Positions 50,940 to 63,001 of a DNA stretch of 64,000 bases are shown here, piece by piece. Each line of letters starts with the position of its first letter. Position 1 is the stretch's first letter. Position numbers and translations under genes: made by a program. The notes under the pieces were generated by a model. It searched no databases. It was not told the origin of the DNA and worked only from the letters and a program-made list of their open reading frames with translations. Source of the stretch: Earliella scabrosa (taxonomy: Eukaryota; Basidiomycota; Agaricomycetes; Polyporales; Polyporaceae); assembly GCA_022605405.1 (NCBI GenBank), contig JABYQQ010000012.1, forward strand, positions 62,001-126,000, written 5' to 3'.

Positions 50940-53238
50940 ATGAACCAGTATACCCCTCTGGCGAAGATCTCCGAGGTACGCTGAACAGATGTTTTGTATG
51001 GTACACCATCCTCAGCACACTGATTGTGGCGGCAGATCCGTGAGACTGCCCGCCGCGCCTTCTATGCTGGCAGAGCGAAATCAGTCGCCTTCCGCAAGGA
51101 ACAAATCGCCCAGATAGGGTACCTCGTCAAGGATAATGAAGACCGTCTCAAGGCAGCGTTGCAGCTCGATCTTGGCCGTCCTCCTCTTGAGAGTGAGCTG
51201 TACGTCACCCCCCACAGCCCCAATGAAAGACTGTCCCCAACTCTTTTCTGGCTAGCATGGACTTCGGTCCCACCTATAAGGATGTGCGGCTAGCATACGA
51301 CAATGTCGAAAAATGGACTCGGCCTCAGGGCATAGACTTCAATCTGAGCTACTTCGCCATGGGACCCAAAATGAAGGCAGAACCCAAGGGTGTCATCCTG
51401 ATCATCTCCGCGTTCAATCTGCCTGTATTCCTCACCTTAGGCCCTCTGGTATGTCCTTGTCTTCGCTAACTGACCCTCCTTACTAGATGCTGACAGCTAT
51501 CCAGGCGAGCGCCGTTGCGGCTGGTTGCGCTGCAGTCATCAAGCCCTCGGAGGCGAATCCTCACTTCAATAGGCTTCTTGCCGAGCTACTACCGCAGTAC
51601 CTTGACTCGGAGCTGTACCACGTCGTTCAGGGGGGTGTGCCTGAGATGACGAAGGTACGTACAAGGTTGACCCCTCGTTCGCTCGTTCTCATGCTTGTTC
51701 TGACAGATCCTTGAACTCCGATGGGATCACAGTGAGTATTCCCTCTGGTATGACCCGCCGCTCGTGTCTGACTGTTCCTGAGCAGTTCTATACATCGGTA
51801 GGCAGGAGTAGTACACTGGGTGCTCTCCGTAAGTAATATGGGTGCCGCTAGGTGGGGACCGCGTTGGTCGTATTGTCGCCATGGCCGCAGCCAAGCATCT
51901 CACCCCTGTCACTCTCGAGGTATGCTCTATACCTTATGTCTCCATGTGCGGAATCACGGACTCATCTGTGGTTTAGCTTGGTGGGAAGAACCCGGTTGTT
52001 GTCGACCCTAAAGCCGATGCGACCCTGACCGCGAAGCGTGTGCTCTGGGGACGCTTCTCGAACGCGGGTCAGGTACGCTACTGCTGCGTCGCTCTCACCT
52101 TGTCATCTGGCTGTTCTTATTCCTTGCGTCTAGGTATGCACGGCGCCCGAGTACGTCTTGGTTCCTCGTGACTTCAAGGAGACATTGGTGTCCGCACTTA
52201 AAGAGACGTGAGCGTGGCCTGTCTGTTGTGGCTTATTCCATGCTGACAGGGACTCAGGTACCACTCGTTCTACCCAGACGGCGCCGAGAAGTCTGACTCG
52301 TTCGCACGTATTGTGACCGAAGAGCACACATCGAGGATCAAACGATTGCTAGATCGCACGAAGGGCGACATCGTGTGTGGTGGTCAGGTTGATATCACCA
52401 AGCGCTATGTAGCCCCGACGATCGTGAACAATGTCAACCCAGATGATTCGTTGATGAGCGAGTGAGTGTTGTGCCGACTTCGACCTTGGCAGGACTGACG
52501 TGGTTCATGCTTGCCATGTCCAGGGAGATCTTCGGCCCTGTTTTGCTCGTGATACCTGTGAAGGACGTGGACGAAGCGATTGCATTCATTCGTTCTAGGT
52601 GAGTGGACGCAGAGCGTTGGTTCCTTCAACGTCTGACCGGTCTACAGGGAGCAACCGCTCTGCGTCTACGTGTTCTCTTCCGACAAGAAGTTTCAGGAGA
52701 AAGGTACGCATAGCGTTCGGTCCCTCTTCTTTCGCGCGACTGACGCCGTAAGGCAGTCTTCTCAAACACGGAGAGCGGTGCCGCGCTCGCCAACGACGTT
52801 CTTTTCAGCCCTGCCGTGCCTGGGTTCCCCACCGGCGGAGTCGGCGGAAGTGGATGTGAGGCACCATGCGCCTATATCGTACTCGGTCCTGACCATATTG
52901 GTAGATGGCTACTACGGTGGGAAGCATGCTTTCGAGCAGTTCACGCACTGGCGCGTGAGTCTAGACAACCCCAGCTGGTATTGTCCTCATCCCACGAGTT
53001 CCTGTGTACGTGAGACTGATTGTCGATGGTCTTCTCTAGGATCGACACACTCGTCTTCAGCTTCCGCTTCCCGCCGTACAAGGACACGTACAAGCAATAT
53101 CTGGGATTCCTATACCCTTCCCTTCCCCCTCGGCCGATGGACAAGCCTGGCCCACGGGCTATAAAAAAGACGTGGGCTTTGGGGCTTGTGTTCGTTGTCT
53201 TGGGCGCATCGCTGCTCACTAAAGGTCTATGTCTCTAA
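50940..53238 (+). CDS. Tail-anchored class 3 (fatty) aldehyde dehydrogenase, ALDH2
   Basis: Second copy of the ALDH at 26080-28424, on the opposite strand. Start M-N-Q-Y-T-P-L-A-K-I-S-E at 50940, spliced to IRETARRAFYAGRAKS. It shows MGPKMKAEPKGVILIISAFN near 51360-51420, AAVIKPSEANPHFNRLLAEL near 51535, GGKNPVVV near 51980 of the catalytic Glu motif, and the nucleophile in VCTAPEYVLVPRD (Cys codon 52137-52139). YVAPTIVNNV, EIFGPVLLV and GGVGGSG follow, then HAFEQFTHWR, FRFPPYKD and a hydrophobic tail anchor KTWALGLVFVVLGASLLT ending at 53238. All catalytic parts are intact. It lies away from the PKS genes, between ADA2 and the lipases, so it may be the housekeeping copy, or the reverse. About eleven short introns. 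Confidence 0.93.
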
Positions 53239-53659
53239 AGGATTGATTTACCAGTGGCATTTTGACTTCTAGTCACAATCGCTTGAAGTCTAGTACTAGT
53301 GATGCGATCTTTGTCATGGTACCTAGCACGCGCAGTTGGCCTCCAAGAATCCAGATGCGAGCCAGATGGCAAGCTTGCACATATCTGCAAGCCTGTCGGG
53401 CGTAACCTACGCGGAGAGCTCCATCTCCGTCGTCCTTTCGACGATTCAGTTCACCCAATGTCCAAACATGGACTTGCGAGAGCTTGCCAGAGAAGCCGAG
53501 TGGAACGAGGGACGGATTGCTACGAACGTCAACCCTTCATAACGAGGTGGTGCATCGCGAGTACATAATTTTACAACCGATGTGTTGTGTGTCGGAGCCA
53601 TAACCTACAAGAACTGGTACTCCTGCGGCGCGGAGGAGGCATGACAAGCGTTTAAGTCA
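53239..53659. other. Short intergenic region between ALDH2 and lipase 1
   Basis: Two converging genes end here. Nothing else seen. Confidence 0.6.
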
Positions 53660-54949
53660 TCAGCATCTCAGGATGATGCCATCGTAAGGCCCGGAGTGGT
53701 CGTCGGGGTCGCCTTCGAAGATGTTTGGCACCGTCCCGATGGTGCACCGTGCGTTGGTGTTGTCCTGGCCTGCAACGACGAGCGACGCGTCAGCACATCA
53801 ACGTCAAAGTATTGCTAGCAAGCTGTACACATACCCGGGCAGGAGAGCCAGGCACCATTCGCGGAGATGTGGACCTCGCCAGAGGTGTGGTGGTAGCCGA
53901 GGAATCTGCCGGGAAGGATGGGCACGATGTCCTCGTCGTTGTTGACGCGCGTCACCGAGATTGGGCGCGAGTCGACGTAGTCGGCCCACTCCTGGTTGCC
54001 TACGCGCGGTATACCGTAGCCGATGAACTTGGTGGTGATGCCGGGGATGTTGGTGTGAAGGAAGACGGCGTCGAGAAGTCCGATCGCACCGCCTAAGAAT
54101 TGATGAGAAGGTGTTCGGGGGCAGCAATAGTGAGGGTTCTAACCTAGAGAGTGGCCAGTGACGGTCACCTTTGTGGTGTTGAACCGGCTGAGCGTGGTCT
54201 TGACAGCAGCCAGAACACCCGCCGCAGACCTGAGTGCACAATGTCAGATGGTCAGAACAAATGACGCTACGGAGGTACATTACCTCTCCTGAGAACCGGA
54301 GAAGCCACCGTGGACCCTGATGTCCCTAGGGAGCCCGGGGAATAGTGTCCGGTCAAGGGGATCGAAGATGATGTCGCCATCGGTCAAGAGCGGGATGCTA
54401 CGAAAAGAACAATAGAGTCAGTCGTGTTTCATCGTACGACAGATATTGGGAAATCGAGCACGGAGAGATTGCAACTCACATCTTATCCTGATCCGTTCCC
54501 TGGTGTCCAACGATCACTTCGCCCAGCGTCGGGTCGAATCCGACATACCCTGCGAGCGACGCGTTCAGTTTCATGCGCATTGCAGAGTACACCGCCGCAT
54601 TCCCGAGACGCGCTCGACATGCTTTCCCAACCCCAAGCCAACCCAGAAGGGGAAAGCACTCACAGAACTGAGTAATGACACCATCCCCGCCGGACGCGAC
54701 TGGAACGAACTGCGGGTTCGCCTGGCAGTTCGCGCCACAGTTCCACGCGAGCGTCGCCCTGGGCGTGCAGTATCCCGTCGCCGCGTAGTACGAGTACGGG
54801 CGGAAGGCCGTCACCTGGGCTTGGCTGAGAGTCGTGATACCACCCTGGCGCTTCTCGGCCACGGCGACGGGAGCGGGGAGAGCGGCCGTCTGCGCGGTGA
54901 GTGCGGCGACGAGCACCACGATGGCGTTGAGCTTGAAGGACCCGAACAT
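53660..54949 (-). CDS. Secreted class 3 lipase / feruloyl-esterase-like hydrolase, LIP1
   Basis: Extracellular ester hydrolase of the alpha/beta-hydrolase fold. Start M-F-G-S-F-K-L-N at 54949 (an in-frame ATG three codons upstream is possible). The signal peptide is VVLVAALTAQTAALP, with a possible Kex2 site (EKRQ) after a short propeptide. Cys pairs follow in YCTPRATLAWNCGANC. The catalytic Ser is in VTGHSLGG near 54145-54165. VGYGIPRVGNQEWADYV-type sequence precedes the Asp in NNDEDIVPILP, and the His is likely in DDHSGPYDG near the end; stop at 53660. Four to five short introns. TATAAG lies about 130 bp upstream. It has a paralogue at 55962-57270 in the same orientation. Confidence 0.92.
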
Positions 54950-55961
54950 GTTGATCACGGCAGGCGGCGGAGCAAGAGTTCCAGGGTGCGGCGTCGTGCC
55001 CGGGGAGGCTGCAGCGGCTCAGCGGTCGACCGGGAGGAGGGCCACGAGAAGAGAAGATGATCCCCAGACGGCGCGTTCTTATACATGGATGGTTCCAAGC
55101 ATTGCGCGCGAGGGCCGTCCGGAGCGATTTGTTGCGCGAGGGTCATCCGGGATCCGACAAGCGAAAGTTGAGGCAGGGGCGAATGTGGGGCGTTGCTCCC
55201 GGTGCGCACGTGCTGGGCGGGATCAGCAGGTGCGACGGGCAGCACATGCACCATCTGCTTCGATAGGTCAATCATTGCCTGCTCAGGAAGTACTTGACGC
55301 ACCAAAGTACAATCAATGGGCCCGGCATTGGACAACGGTCAGACGTCGACATCCTCGAGACAATTGTGGGTTGCGCGCGCCAAGAATGGGGTGTATTGAC
55401 GGGCACAGCGTGTAGTTGTACGTTGTCAGAGGTGACAATACGGCGATGCTGGCGCGTCAAGAGTGCGGAGATAGATGAGATGTGTTGGTCAGGACGAGAG
55501 TTCGTCATAGAAAGCTTTGGGGGACGCATCATTCGTTCAACCTGAACTCGTGGATGCCAGATCAGGTGAACTTTGCCGAGACTCTAATAGGCGCCCTTTT
55601 CACTGGCCCAGTGTTCGCACGTCCTTCGCGTTAAGCGCAGCCGGCTGCAGTTGGCCATAGATACTGAGTCCTGTTGGTCAGAAGTTAGAAGTTAGATGAT
55701 CTCGAAGTTGACATGCTGTGGCAAAATGAAACTTTACACATGCACCGCGCGGCCCCGAGCGTATCTGGTGAATGCTCGGGGGCCCCGGTCACGGTGACCG
55801 CTGACGTCGATCGGTGCGCTCCCGTACCTTGAAGATCTGATGATGGAATCGGTACATGAACCGCCGGCATTGCTTGAGGTTCGATCAGTCAGTCTGTCCG
55901 TGAAGTTGTCGTACCGTGACTACTCTAACTATACACGGCGTAAAAACATCCACATGCTCTG
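54950..55961. other. Intergenic region between the two lipases
   Basis: LIP1 promoter (TATAAG on the minus strand near 55077-55083) and LIP2 3' flank. No other gene supported. Confidence 0.55.
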
Positions 55962-57270
55962 TCAGGCTCTGTCATAACGCATAGGTCCATCCAGAATACA
56001 GGCCATCAGTACACCATCGTAAGGTCCAGCATGGTCCAAAAGATCGACTATCCCCAGAATATTGGGGTCTCCTGTAGTACACAAAGGACTGGGATTGTCA
56101 TGTCCTGGAACTCGTGTGAGCTCACGACTGTAAGGGAAGCCAAGGAGGAGTGGACTGACCCGGACAGTTCATCCAATGTTCGGTCTCGGTGATATGTATC
56201 TCACCGCTGATGTGGCGGAACAAACCTAGCAGCAAGAGGGGTGGAAGGGTTGTCACGATGTCTTTCTTGTTCGCGATGTGGTTGACCTGGATGTCCAACT
56301 GGTCCACCCAATTTACGAATGCATTGTCTCCAACCTACAGACCCACAAGCATCAGCATTTGACACGGATAACGACTCCGCCACAGGATGGACGCACTCGC
56401 GGGCACCCATATCCCACGAATCGCACTGTTGCGTCAGGGATGTGAAGCCTGAGGAAGATAGCCTCGAGGAGCGAGATGCCTGCGCCTGGTAAGTACCACA
56501 GCAGTAAGTCGGTGGCATGTACGGAAAAGGACTGGCTCGGTGAAGCGCACCTAGAGAATGCCCCACGGCGGTGACCTTCTTCGTCCCAAATTGCGCCATT
56601 GTCTTCTGGACGGCTGCCAGAATAACTTGAGACGTCCTATTGCTCGATGTCAGCGCGTGATCAAGAGCCGACGAACGATTACACTGACGCAGCTTGCTCG
56701 TCCGCAAAGCCATTGTGGACAAGCACGAGGGGTGGGACGCCGGGGAAAAGAGTCGGACTTAACGGCAGCGGCAGTGTATCGGCATCTGTCAAGAGCGGTA
56801 TGCTGTACAAGAGTCAAGTACTGCCAGAGAGATCGGACGGAGATCTGCTCACATCTTTGGCAATTGGGTTCCTTGATGAGATACAATCACTTCGTCCAAG
56901 TCGGGATCGTAGCCAACGAACCCTATCAAAACAACGATAAAGAGACATAGCAGGTATTGTAGGTACACGATGACTCACAGAACTGGATGAACGCCCCGTC
57001 CCCGCCGACCTGTACAGGGATGAATTTGGGATTGCCGCGGCAGGTGAGGCCACAGGTCCAATTGACCGTGAAACGAGGCGGACAGTAGGCGGTTGCAGCA
57101 AAGAACGAATACGGCTTGAAAGTCGCCATCTGGCTAGGAGTGAGTGGGGTAACGGAACTGCCATCAGGTTCGCGTCGTATAGGGGCCGACAGCGGAGAAG
57201 CGGCCGCGCCTCCGAAGGCGGCAGCCAGCAAGGCGAGGGAGAGAAGACCGAGCCGCGGCAGTGATGCCAT
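55962..57270 (-). CDS. Secreted class 3 lipase-like hydrolase, LIP2
   Basis: Start M-A-S-L-P-R-L-G-L-L at 57270. A strong signal peptide (LLSLALLAAAFGGAAASP) is followed by an RR dibasic site. The mature part parallels LIP1: TPSQMATFKPYSFFAATAYC, CGLTCRGNPKFIPVQVGGDG, FVGYDPDLDEVIVSHQGT, the catalytic Ser in VTAVGHSLGA near 56550-56570, PRVGDNAFVNWV, the Asp in NKKDIVTTLPP, and the His in LLDHAGPYDG; stop at 55962. It has an extra hydrophobic stretch (PPLLLLGLFRH) after the Asp where LIP1 has a polar segment, so substrate access may differ. A TATAA lies about 70 bp upstream near 57339-57344. Same family and orientation as LIP1. Confidence 0.9.
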
Positions 57271-59250
57271 CGAGTCGTGGGGGGCGGCGGTTCGCGCACT
57301 CGAGGGACAGGCCCCGTACGCGTGGTGCGAGAGCGAGTTATATGACTCGTCACGGCTGCATTTTCCGAGGGGGTAGGTCTTGGGCCGCGAGCTTAATGGA
57401 CCCCGCACGAGGAAGAAGACGAACTTCGTGTCTCGAGTTGGTAATCCGGCTGATCATGTAAGAATAGATTGCATGCCTCCGCCGGGAAGTCTTCAGCTTT
57501 CCACGGGGTGCAGCAGGGAGCGTGTTGGTCAGGGACGGATATAACGGTCGTGGGTCAGCACAAGAGTGGCAATATAGCGTCTGAACGGCCCCCAGTCGTC
57601 AGAGAAGATGAACATTTGTATTGGGAAGGTGCACTGACCAACAGCTCCGTGCCACCCTAGTAGCGGATGATGACGTGGCATTGCGGATAGGACGACTTTC
57701 TGATGGCCTGCACAATATCGCACACTGCAGATCGGGCTGCTAGCAAGGCACTGAATGTGGCTTCTCAAGTGTTGCAAGAGCTCATGGGCGGGAGTAAGAA
57801 CCACTGGCCCCCCTGTCGCGTGGAAGAGCAGTCCGAGTTCGGCAGATGCCGGCGCCAGCGCCACGGGTTCTACCTCGGGACTCCAACTTGAACATAAGCA
57901 CATACTTACAAAGTTCATCTGGCAGGATCTGCCTACTTGCCCCGCCTCCCCTTTTGTGCTCGCCGCTCCGTGACTATGAATGCGCTGTGCTGCGGACAGG
58001 GTCTTTCAAGTTCTCCCGCTTACTCACTCGCCCCGAAATCGGCGGCTGCCGGCCTAAGTACCACGCATGCTGAGTAGGCTCAACGATCTGGGTTGTCCGG
58101 AGCTATCCTGATAGTCTTCTGACATCACTCTCAAATCAAGCTCTCAGCATATAGAGCAACCCGGATGTGCTCTCTGGGTGAGTAACCGTACGCCAGATTC
58201 CGAGCCTTTCTCTTAAACGAGGTCCTCAGTGCGAATTATTAGAAACATGCTATTGCCGCCGATGTTGGTCACGATGGAGCCTCTCTCGGTCAGTCTGTAG
58301 AGTTCGCGGACTTTCCCACCTCTCACAGCAATCGCGCTCACGGACGCTGGATGAAGGTACCAAGAATGCACACACCTTCGCGGTACGTGAATCGGAGTCG
58401 CCGGTTATGTCCGGTTGTGTTCTATCTCGGGTCCGAGTCGTGCACAGAGTCGTTCTCAATAGGATGGCCATGTGTTCTCGATGGTGGTCCGATGCTGGCA
58501 TTAACCCCGGCGTACCGGACTCGGATTGGTAATCTGCTCGACTTAGGTCGTTGGTCATTCAAGTAGCCAGAACCTTGACTCGAGTCCTTTCCCATGTCAT
58601 GGCCAGTTCTCCGCTAACTTCCGTCTTCAGTCCAATAGAGGTACGTCAGCTAACTCGCTATCAATTTGCGTTGGCCGACTAGCGAGGTTGCGTCAGTAGC
58701 ATGCAAATCATTGAAGCTCGTGGGCACCACCTAGCCTGTCATTTACGTAGAACACTCCGCTCTAGAGCCTCTCCGTTAACTCGGGCTCGAAGCCTGAGCC
58801 AGGGTCCACGTTTGCACGGACGCAACCGGTTCAGATATACATGCCGACGTCTCGTAGGTTACGTCCGGGCCGTATTGGGTCTTAGTCGATGAACTAATGC
58901 CTCTTTGTGCACAAGGTCTACAAACTCCTGCATGATTAAACCATCCCTACGGCAGTGCTGCGCTACCATTGTAGCGTGCGGTCTGACTCGGAGCGACCTT
59001 CCGCTTACTATGCACTAAGTCCGAGTTTACTCGGGTTTCCCACATATAGCAACGCTGCCTAAGAATTGCGTCACTCGTCTACATTATGGCTCCTACACTA
59101 GACGCTTTCCCGAACGTTTGTGCTTTCAATTGCCTGCAGCTGCGATTCTCACAGAGTTCACAGATGTGGTGATATATAAGAGCATGCTCGCTCTGCATCA
59201 CTCACATTCCAAGTCATACTTCAACGATCCTACCACTCCATACTAGCACA
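57271..59250. other. Intergenic region upstream of the AsaB-like gene
   Basis: 2 kb with no supported gene. A 129-codon minus-strand frame at 57529-57918 has no motif and no matching exons. Confidence 0.5.
59173..59180 (+). promoter_or_regulatory. TATA box of the AsaB-like gene
   Basis: TATATAAG about 75 bp upstream of the start codon at 59251, in a strong core-promoter context. Confidence 0.65.
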
Positions 59251-60201
59251 ATGGCCACCGCTACTGTTCTCGCTGCTCACGACGTCCCTACCACGATGAA
59301 CTACTACAAGCCCCTCGACGACGCGCCGCCTCGTAACTACGTCTCCGGGGAGAAGCCGACCAATGTCGGCAGGGAGCCCCACCCCGCCGTCATCCACGAC
59401 GTCCGTGGGCGCGAGGAGGAGTTCAACCTCGACAAGAACGGCTTCCAGTTCATCCATTGGCCCAGCGTCGAGAAGGACTTCGTCGACGAGGACGCGATCA
59501 AGACCAAGTACTACGCCGAGGTCGAGGCGCTGCTCAAGGAGGTGGCTGGCGCGAAGCGTGTCTTCATCTTCGACCATACCATCAGGTGAGGATCCCTTCT
59601 TTCTCAAGCAGTGTGTGACATCAGGCTGACATGCCCGTGCAGGCGGAACCCGAACCCCGAGCAGTCGGACCCCAAGAACCGTGGACCAGCAGTATGTAAC
59701 ATGTTCTCTCATCCCTGACGTTGCTCAGCGTAGGTACTGTGCATGCTCACGTACGCGCAACAGGAATTCGTTCACGTCGACCAGACTCCCAAGGCGGGCG
59801 TCGCGCGTGTCCAGTACCACCTGCCGAAGGATGCCGACCGCCTGCTCAAGTCGCGCGTGCGCATCATCAACGTCTGGCGGCCGATCCAGAACCCCGTCGC
59901 ACACAAGCCGCTCGCGGTCGCGGACTGGCGCACGCTCGACCAGCAGGACCTCGTCCCCGTCGAGCTCGTGTACCCGGATCGCTCGGGCGAGACGTACGGG
60001 GTGCGCTACAACCCGAAGCTGCAGTGGTACTACCTCGGGGGTCAGACCCCCGACGAGGTCATACTCATCAAGTGCTTCGACTCGGCGGAGGATCGGGCGC
60101 GGTTGACTCCACACTCTGCCTTCACGGATGCGGGGAGCCCGAAGGAGGCTCCGTTCAGGCAGTCTATTGAGGTTCGCGCGCTGGTGTTTGACGATGAGTA
60201 G
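59251..60201 (+). CDS. AsaB/CmcJ-like hydroxylase-desaturase family protein
   Basis: Three exons, about 280 residues. Start M-A-T-A-T-V-L-A-A-H-D-V at 59251 and NYYKPLDDAPPRNYVSGEK. The family marker VFIFDHTIRR is joined across the first intron (59587-59641). RNPNPEQSDPKNRGP follows, then HVDQTPKAG at the start of exon 3, IINVWRPIQNPVAHKPLAV, YNPKLQWYYL and FDSAEDRARLTPHSAF; stop TAG 60199-60201. This plan (DHTxR, HxDQ, NxWRP, QWYY) is the fungal AsaB / cephamycin CmcJ-like family, often found in secondary-metabolite clusters and thought to be oxygenase-like; the substrate here is unknown. Codon use is strongly GC-biased at third positions, with a good TATA box, which suggests high expression. 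Confidence 0.9.
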
Positions 60202-60436
60202 CGCAGAAGGGCTTAGAGGAGATAATTTCTTTGTGTTTTGATTCCTGTACGCATGGCACGCGAGGGTAGTTTGTGACATTGACATTTTTGGTGTCATGAA
60301 ACTATCGTAGGAACGTTCCGGCTAGAAATACAACAGGGAGAAGCACAACAGGACAACAACGTAGCATTCATTAGAACACCGTAAGTCATAACAGAGGACA
60401 GCGGAAGAGCAGGCAGACATCGGGTGCGACACACGC

Positions 60437-62713
60437 CTAGTACGTATAACGGAACTCGGGGTTCTCCCGATCCGTGAGATCGTCAAAGGCGTGATTGTGC
60501 CCAAGGTGCTCGTCCTAAAAGATGGTCATCAGTGAGGGACTCTAGGCAGAGCAGGATGGCATAAGGACTACGTACCGCGGCCTCGCCTTGCTCAGTAGTC
60601 TCCCGGAGCGCGGCAGCGCGACGCTTGAGGACGTTCTGGCGCATAAGGTACAAGCGGAGGTAGAAGAGCACGACGATCTGGAGCACGTAGACGACCATGT
60701 GTGCGATGAAAGCCTTGATGTAGCGTGGCTTGTCGTCGGCGCGGAACACCTGCGGTCCGACCGCGTTGCCGACGGCCCAGGCGATGAAAACGAGCGAGGA
60801 CGAGACCACTTGCTTCGTGCGGCCCGCGACGTTGTTCGACATCACGGCGAGGTTGAGCACGGAGACGGCACCGAAGGCCATGGTCAGGCTGGAGGGCGGG
60901 TAGTCAGCGGCTGACTCCCCGTAGCGGTGTATTGTGGACAAGGTGACGTACTAGAACGAGATGAGGAGGCCGACCTTGGTGTCTGGACGAGTCGGGACAG
61001 TCAAGAAGACGATCGTGCCGATGACATTAGGCAGCGTGTAGACGATGGCGAGCAAGATCTTCTGGTTGTACCGCTTGGAGAGATACGCTCCCGAGAACAG
61101 GAAGGACATGATCACAACACCCTGGGCGATGTTGAGGAGGTAGGTCTGGAGTCGCGTGTAGCCGAAGGCCTCGATGACGATGTTGGCGTACGCGCCGAGA
61201 CCACCAGTGGGCATGCCGTTCGTGAACTGTCACGTAGCCGGAGTGTCAGAGTCGCTCGGCACAAGTGCACGAGAGGGCAACGCACCGAGATCAGGGTAAC
61301 ACACAGGACAATGGGGTCAGTGACTGCCTCGCGCAGTTGGTACCACTGTGTTCCAATGTGAGCGTGGGCCAGACTCAATGAAGTATGGTACGTGCCTTGA
61401 ACTCCTTGTTCTGGATACCCGTCTCGTTCTTACGAACGCGCTCGGCCAGGAGCAGACGATCCTCGGGGCTGAAGCACTTGGCGCGCATGGGTGAATCCGG
61501 AAGGTACCACGCGACGAAGAAACCCCACGCGCATGTGAGACAACCAAGCAGCTGTACGACATGGAAGCTTAATGAGTAACAAGACCGTGTACACGTTGTG
61601 TCATCAGGACTGACCGTGAAGAGGATCTGCCAGTTCTTGAGCGCAGCATTCTCGATGTGCGCGATACCGTATGCGATCAGGCCACCGACACACTGCTGGA
61701 AACCGTTCATGGAGTAGAACGCGCCAATGACGAGCGCCTGCTCCTCGCGACGGTACCACATGGTCGACATGTACACGAACGCGGGTTGGCAGACACACTC
61801 GAAGACACCGAGAAGCGTGCGGACAATGACGAGACCAGTGAAGTTCTTGCAAGCAGCGGTTGCCGCGAGAACCGCGCCCCATGCCGCAATGCTAATGGGG
61901 GTTGCGTCAGTGCACGTTGCCGATAAGAGCATGGCTCAGATCACTCACTTGAACGCGAGGTACTTAGCGATGGGCAGACGCTGAATGAGACGATTGGTGG
62001 GGAACTCCCAAACGAGGCTAGGATACATTCAGTCTCACAAACGAGGCGCATGTAGCGTTGGAGGAGATACTCACATGGCGATGTACACTAGATAAGTCGC
62101 GTCAGTTCGGTGCGTGGCAGAGGGAAAGCACGACTACATACAGCAGGTCGTGAGCCAAGAGTACTGCTGGCCAACGAGATTCGTGTCTTCGATGATACCC
62201 ATGATGGAGGCGAAGTTGATCGTCCTATGCACATGTCAGTCGAACCTGTTCGACAGGACACAGCGACAAAGAAGAAGGTGAGCGTACCCCTTGTCAAGTG
62301 CTTGTGCGAAGTACGTGATGACCATAACAGTCTGCGTACTGGCATGAGTGACCATTGAGAGCTGAATACGGTTGCCTGCGCACCAATACACGCTTGTGAA
62401 CCAACCATCTCAGCCGCCTGTTCTCCTCCTCGCTGATCTCGACGGGCCCGCGACCTTGCTTCGCAAAGAACTCTAGACACGCGGGGTCATGAGCACCAGA
62501 TGGGACGCGTATCGAGACCACAACTACTCACCGGCAACCTCAGCATCGATACCAGCAGTGTCTGTGGGACGAACGCGTCAGTCAGGCGAGCAAAGCTGAG
62601 GGAGCGCGATAGCGGCACGTACGTTGCTGCGTATCTCCGCTGGTGACCGAAACGGCCTCCTTCTCGATGTCCTCGATGCGGCGATCGGAGTCGTGCTTTG
62701 AGTACGAAGACAT
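60437..62713 (-). CDS. MFS transporter, allantoate-permease (Dal5-like) family
   Basis: Plasma-membrane carrier with about twelve helices. Start M-S-S-Y-S-K-H-D-S-D-R-R at 62713; a charged N-terminus; then RLRWLVHKRVL and YFAQALDKGTINFASIMGI, the first-helix region typical of anion:cation symporters of the Dal5 type. EFPTNRLIQRLPIAKYLAF lies near 61950-62030, and WYRREEQALVIGAFYSMNGFQ near 61700-61770. A central cytosolic loop (SPEDRLLLAERVRKNETG) and NGMPTGGLGAYANI follow. The C-terminal tail ends DDLTDRENPEFRY with stop at 60437. About nine short introns. It is divergent from the GH105 gene across 452 bp, so import of a pectin-derived acid is a possible role, but Dal5-like carriers take many organic anions. 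Confidence 0.92.
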
Positions 62714-62780
62714 GACTGTGCCCGTGGTCGTGGTGGTCGTGGCAAGACGAGGCGGCGAGCCAACATCGCGGTGAGGAATG

Positions 62781-62787
62781 TTTTATA
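62781..62787 (-). promoter_or_regulatory. TATA box of the MFS transporter
   Basis: TATAAAA on the minus strand about 70 bp upstream of the MFS start codon. Confidence 0.6.
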
Positions 62788-62950
62788 CACTCCCCTACGC
62801 GCCTCGACATGCTCTTAGCGAGCCTCAGCTGACCCCTCTTCCCGCCCCGGGCCCGGCTTCGCGAGTTTCTGCATGGATCTGCTGAGAGTCCGGGGTCGCT
62901 ACCGAGCGGCTAATCACTTATCAAGCCCAATTCCGATCAGCGGTTCCCCA

Positions 62951-63001
62951 GGGACCGCCCACGGGGGTGGGGAAATGCGGGGGGCGTCCGCGGGCGGTCC
63001 C
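62951..63001. promoter_or_regulatory. 10 bp inverted repeat with CreA-like boxes
   Basis: Arms GGGACCGCCC (62951-62960) and GGGCGGTCCC (62992-63001) are exact reverse complements 31 bp apart. Between them lie GTGGGG (62967-62972) and GCGGGG (62977-62982), both matching the SYGGRG consensus of the carbon-catabolite repressor CreA. Use of these sites is inferred. Confidence 0.5.

Noticed and set aside
57529..57918. 129-codon minus-strand open frame in a 2 kb gap
   Set aside because: No recognisable domain, signal or splice partners.
59725..60297. 190-codon minus-strand open frame
   Set aside because: Antisense shadow of the AsaB-like third exon, whose family motifs are on the plus strand.
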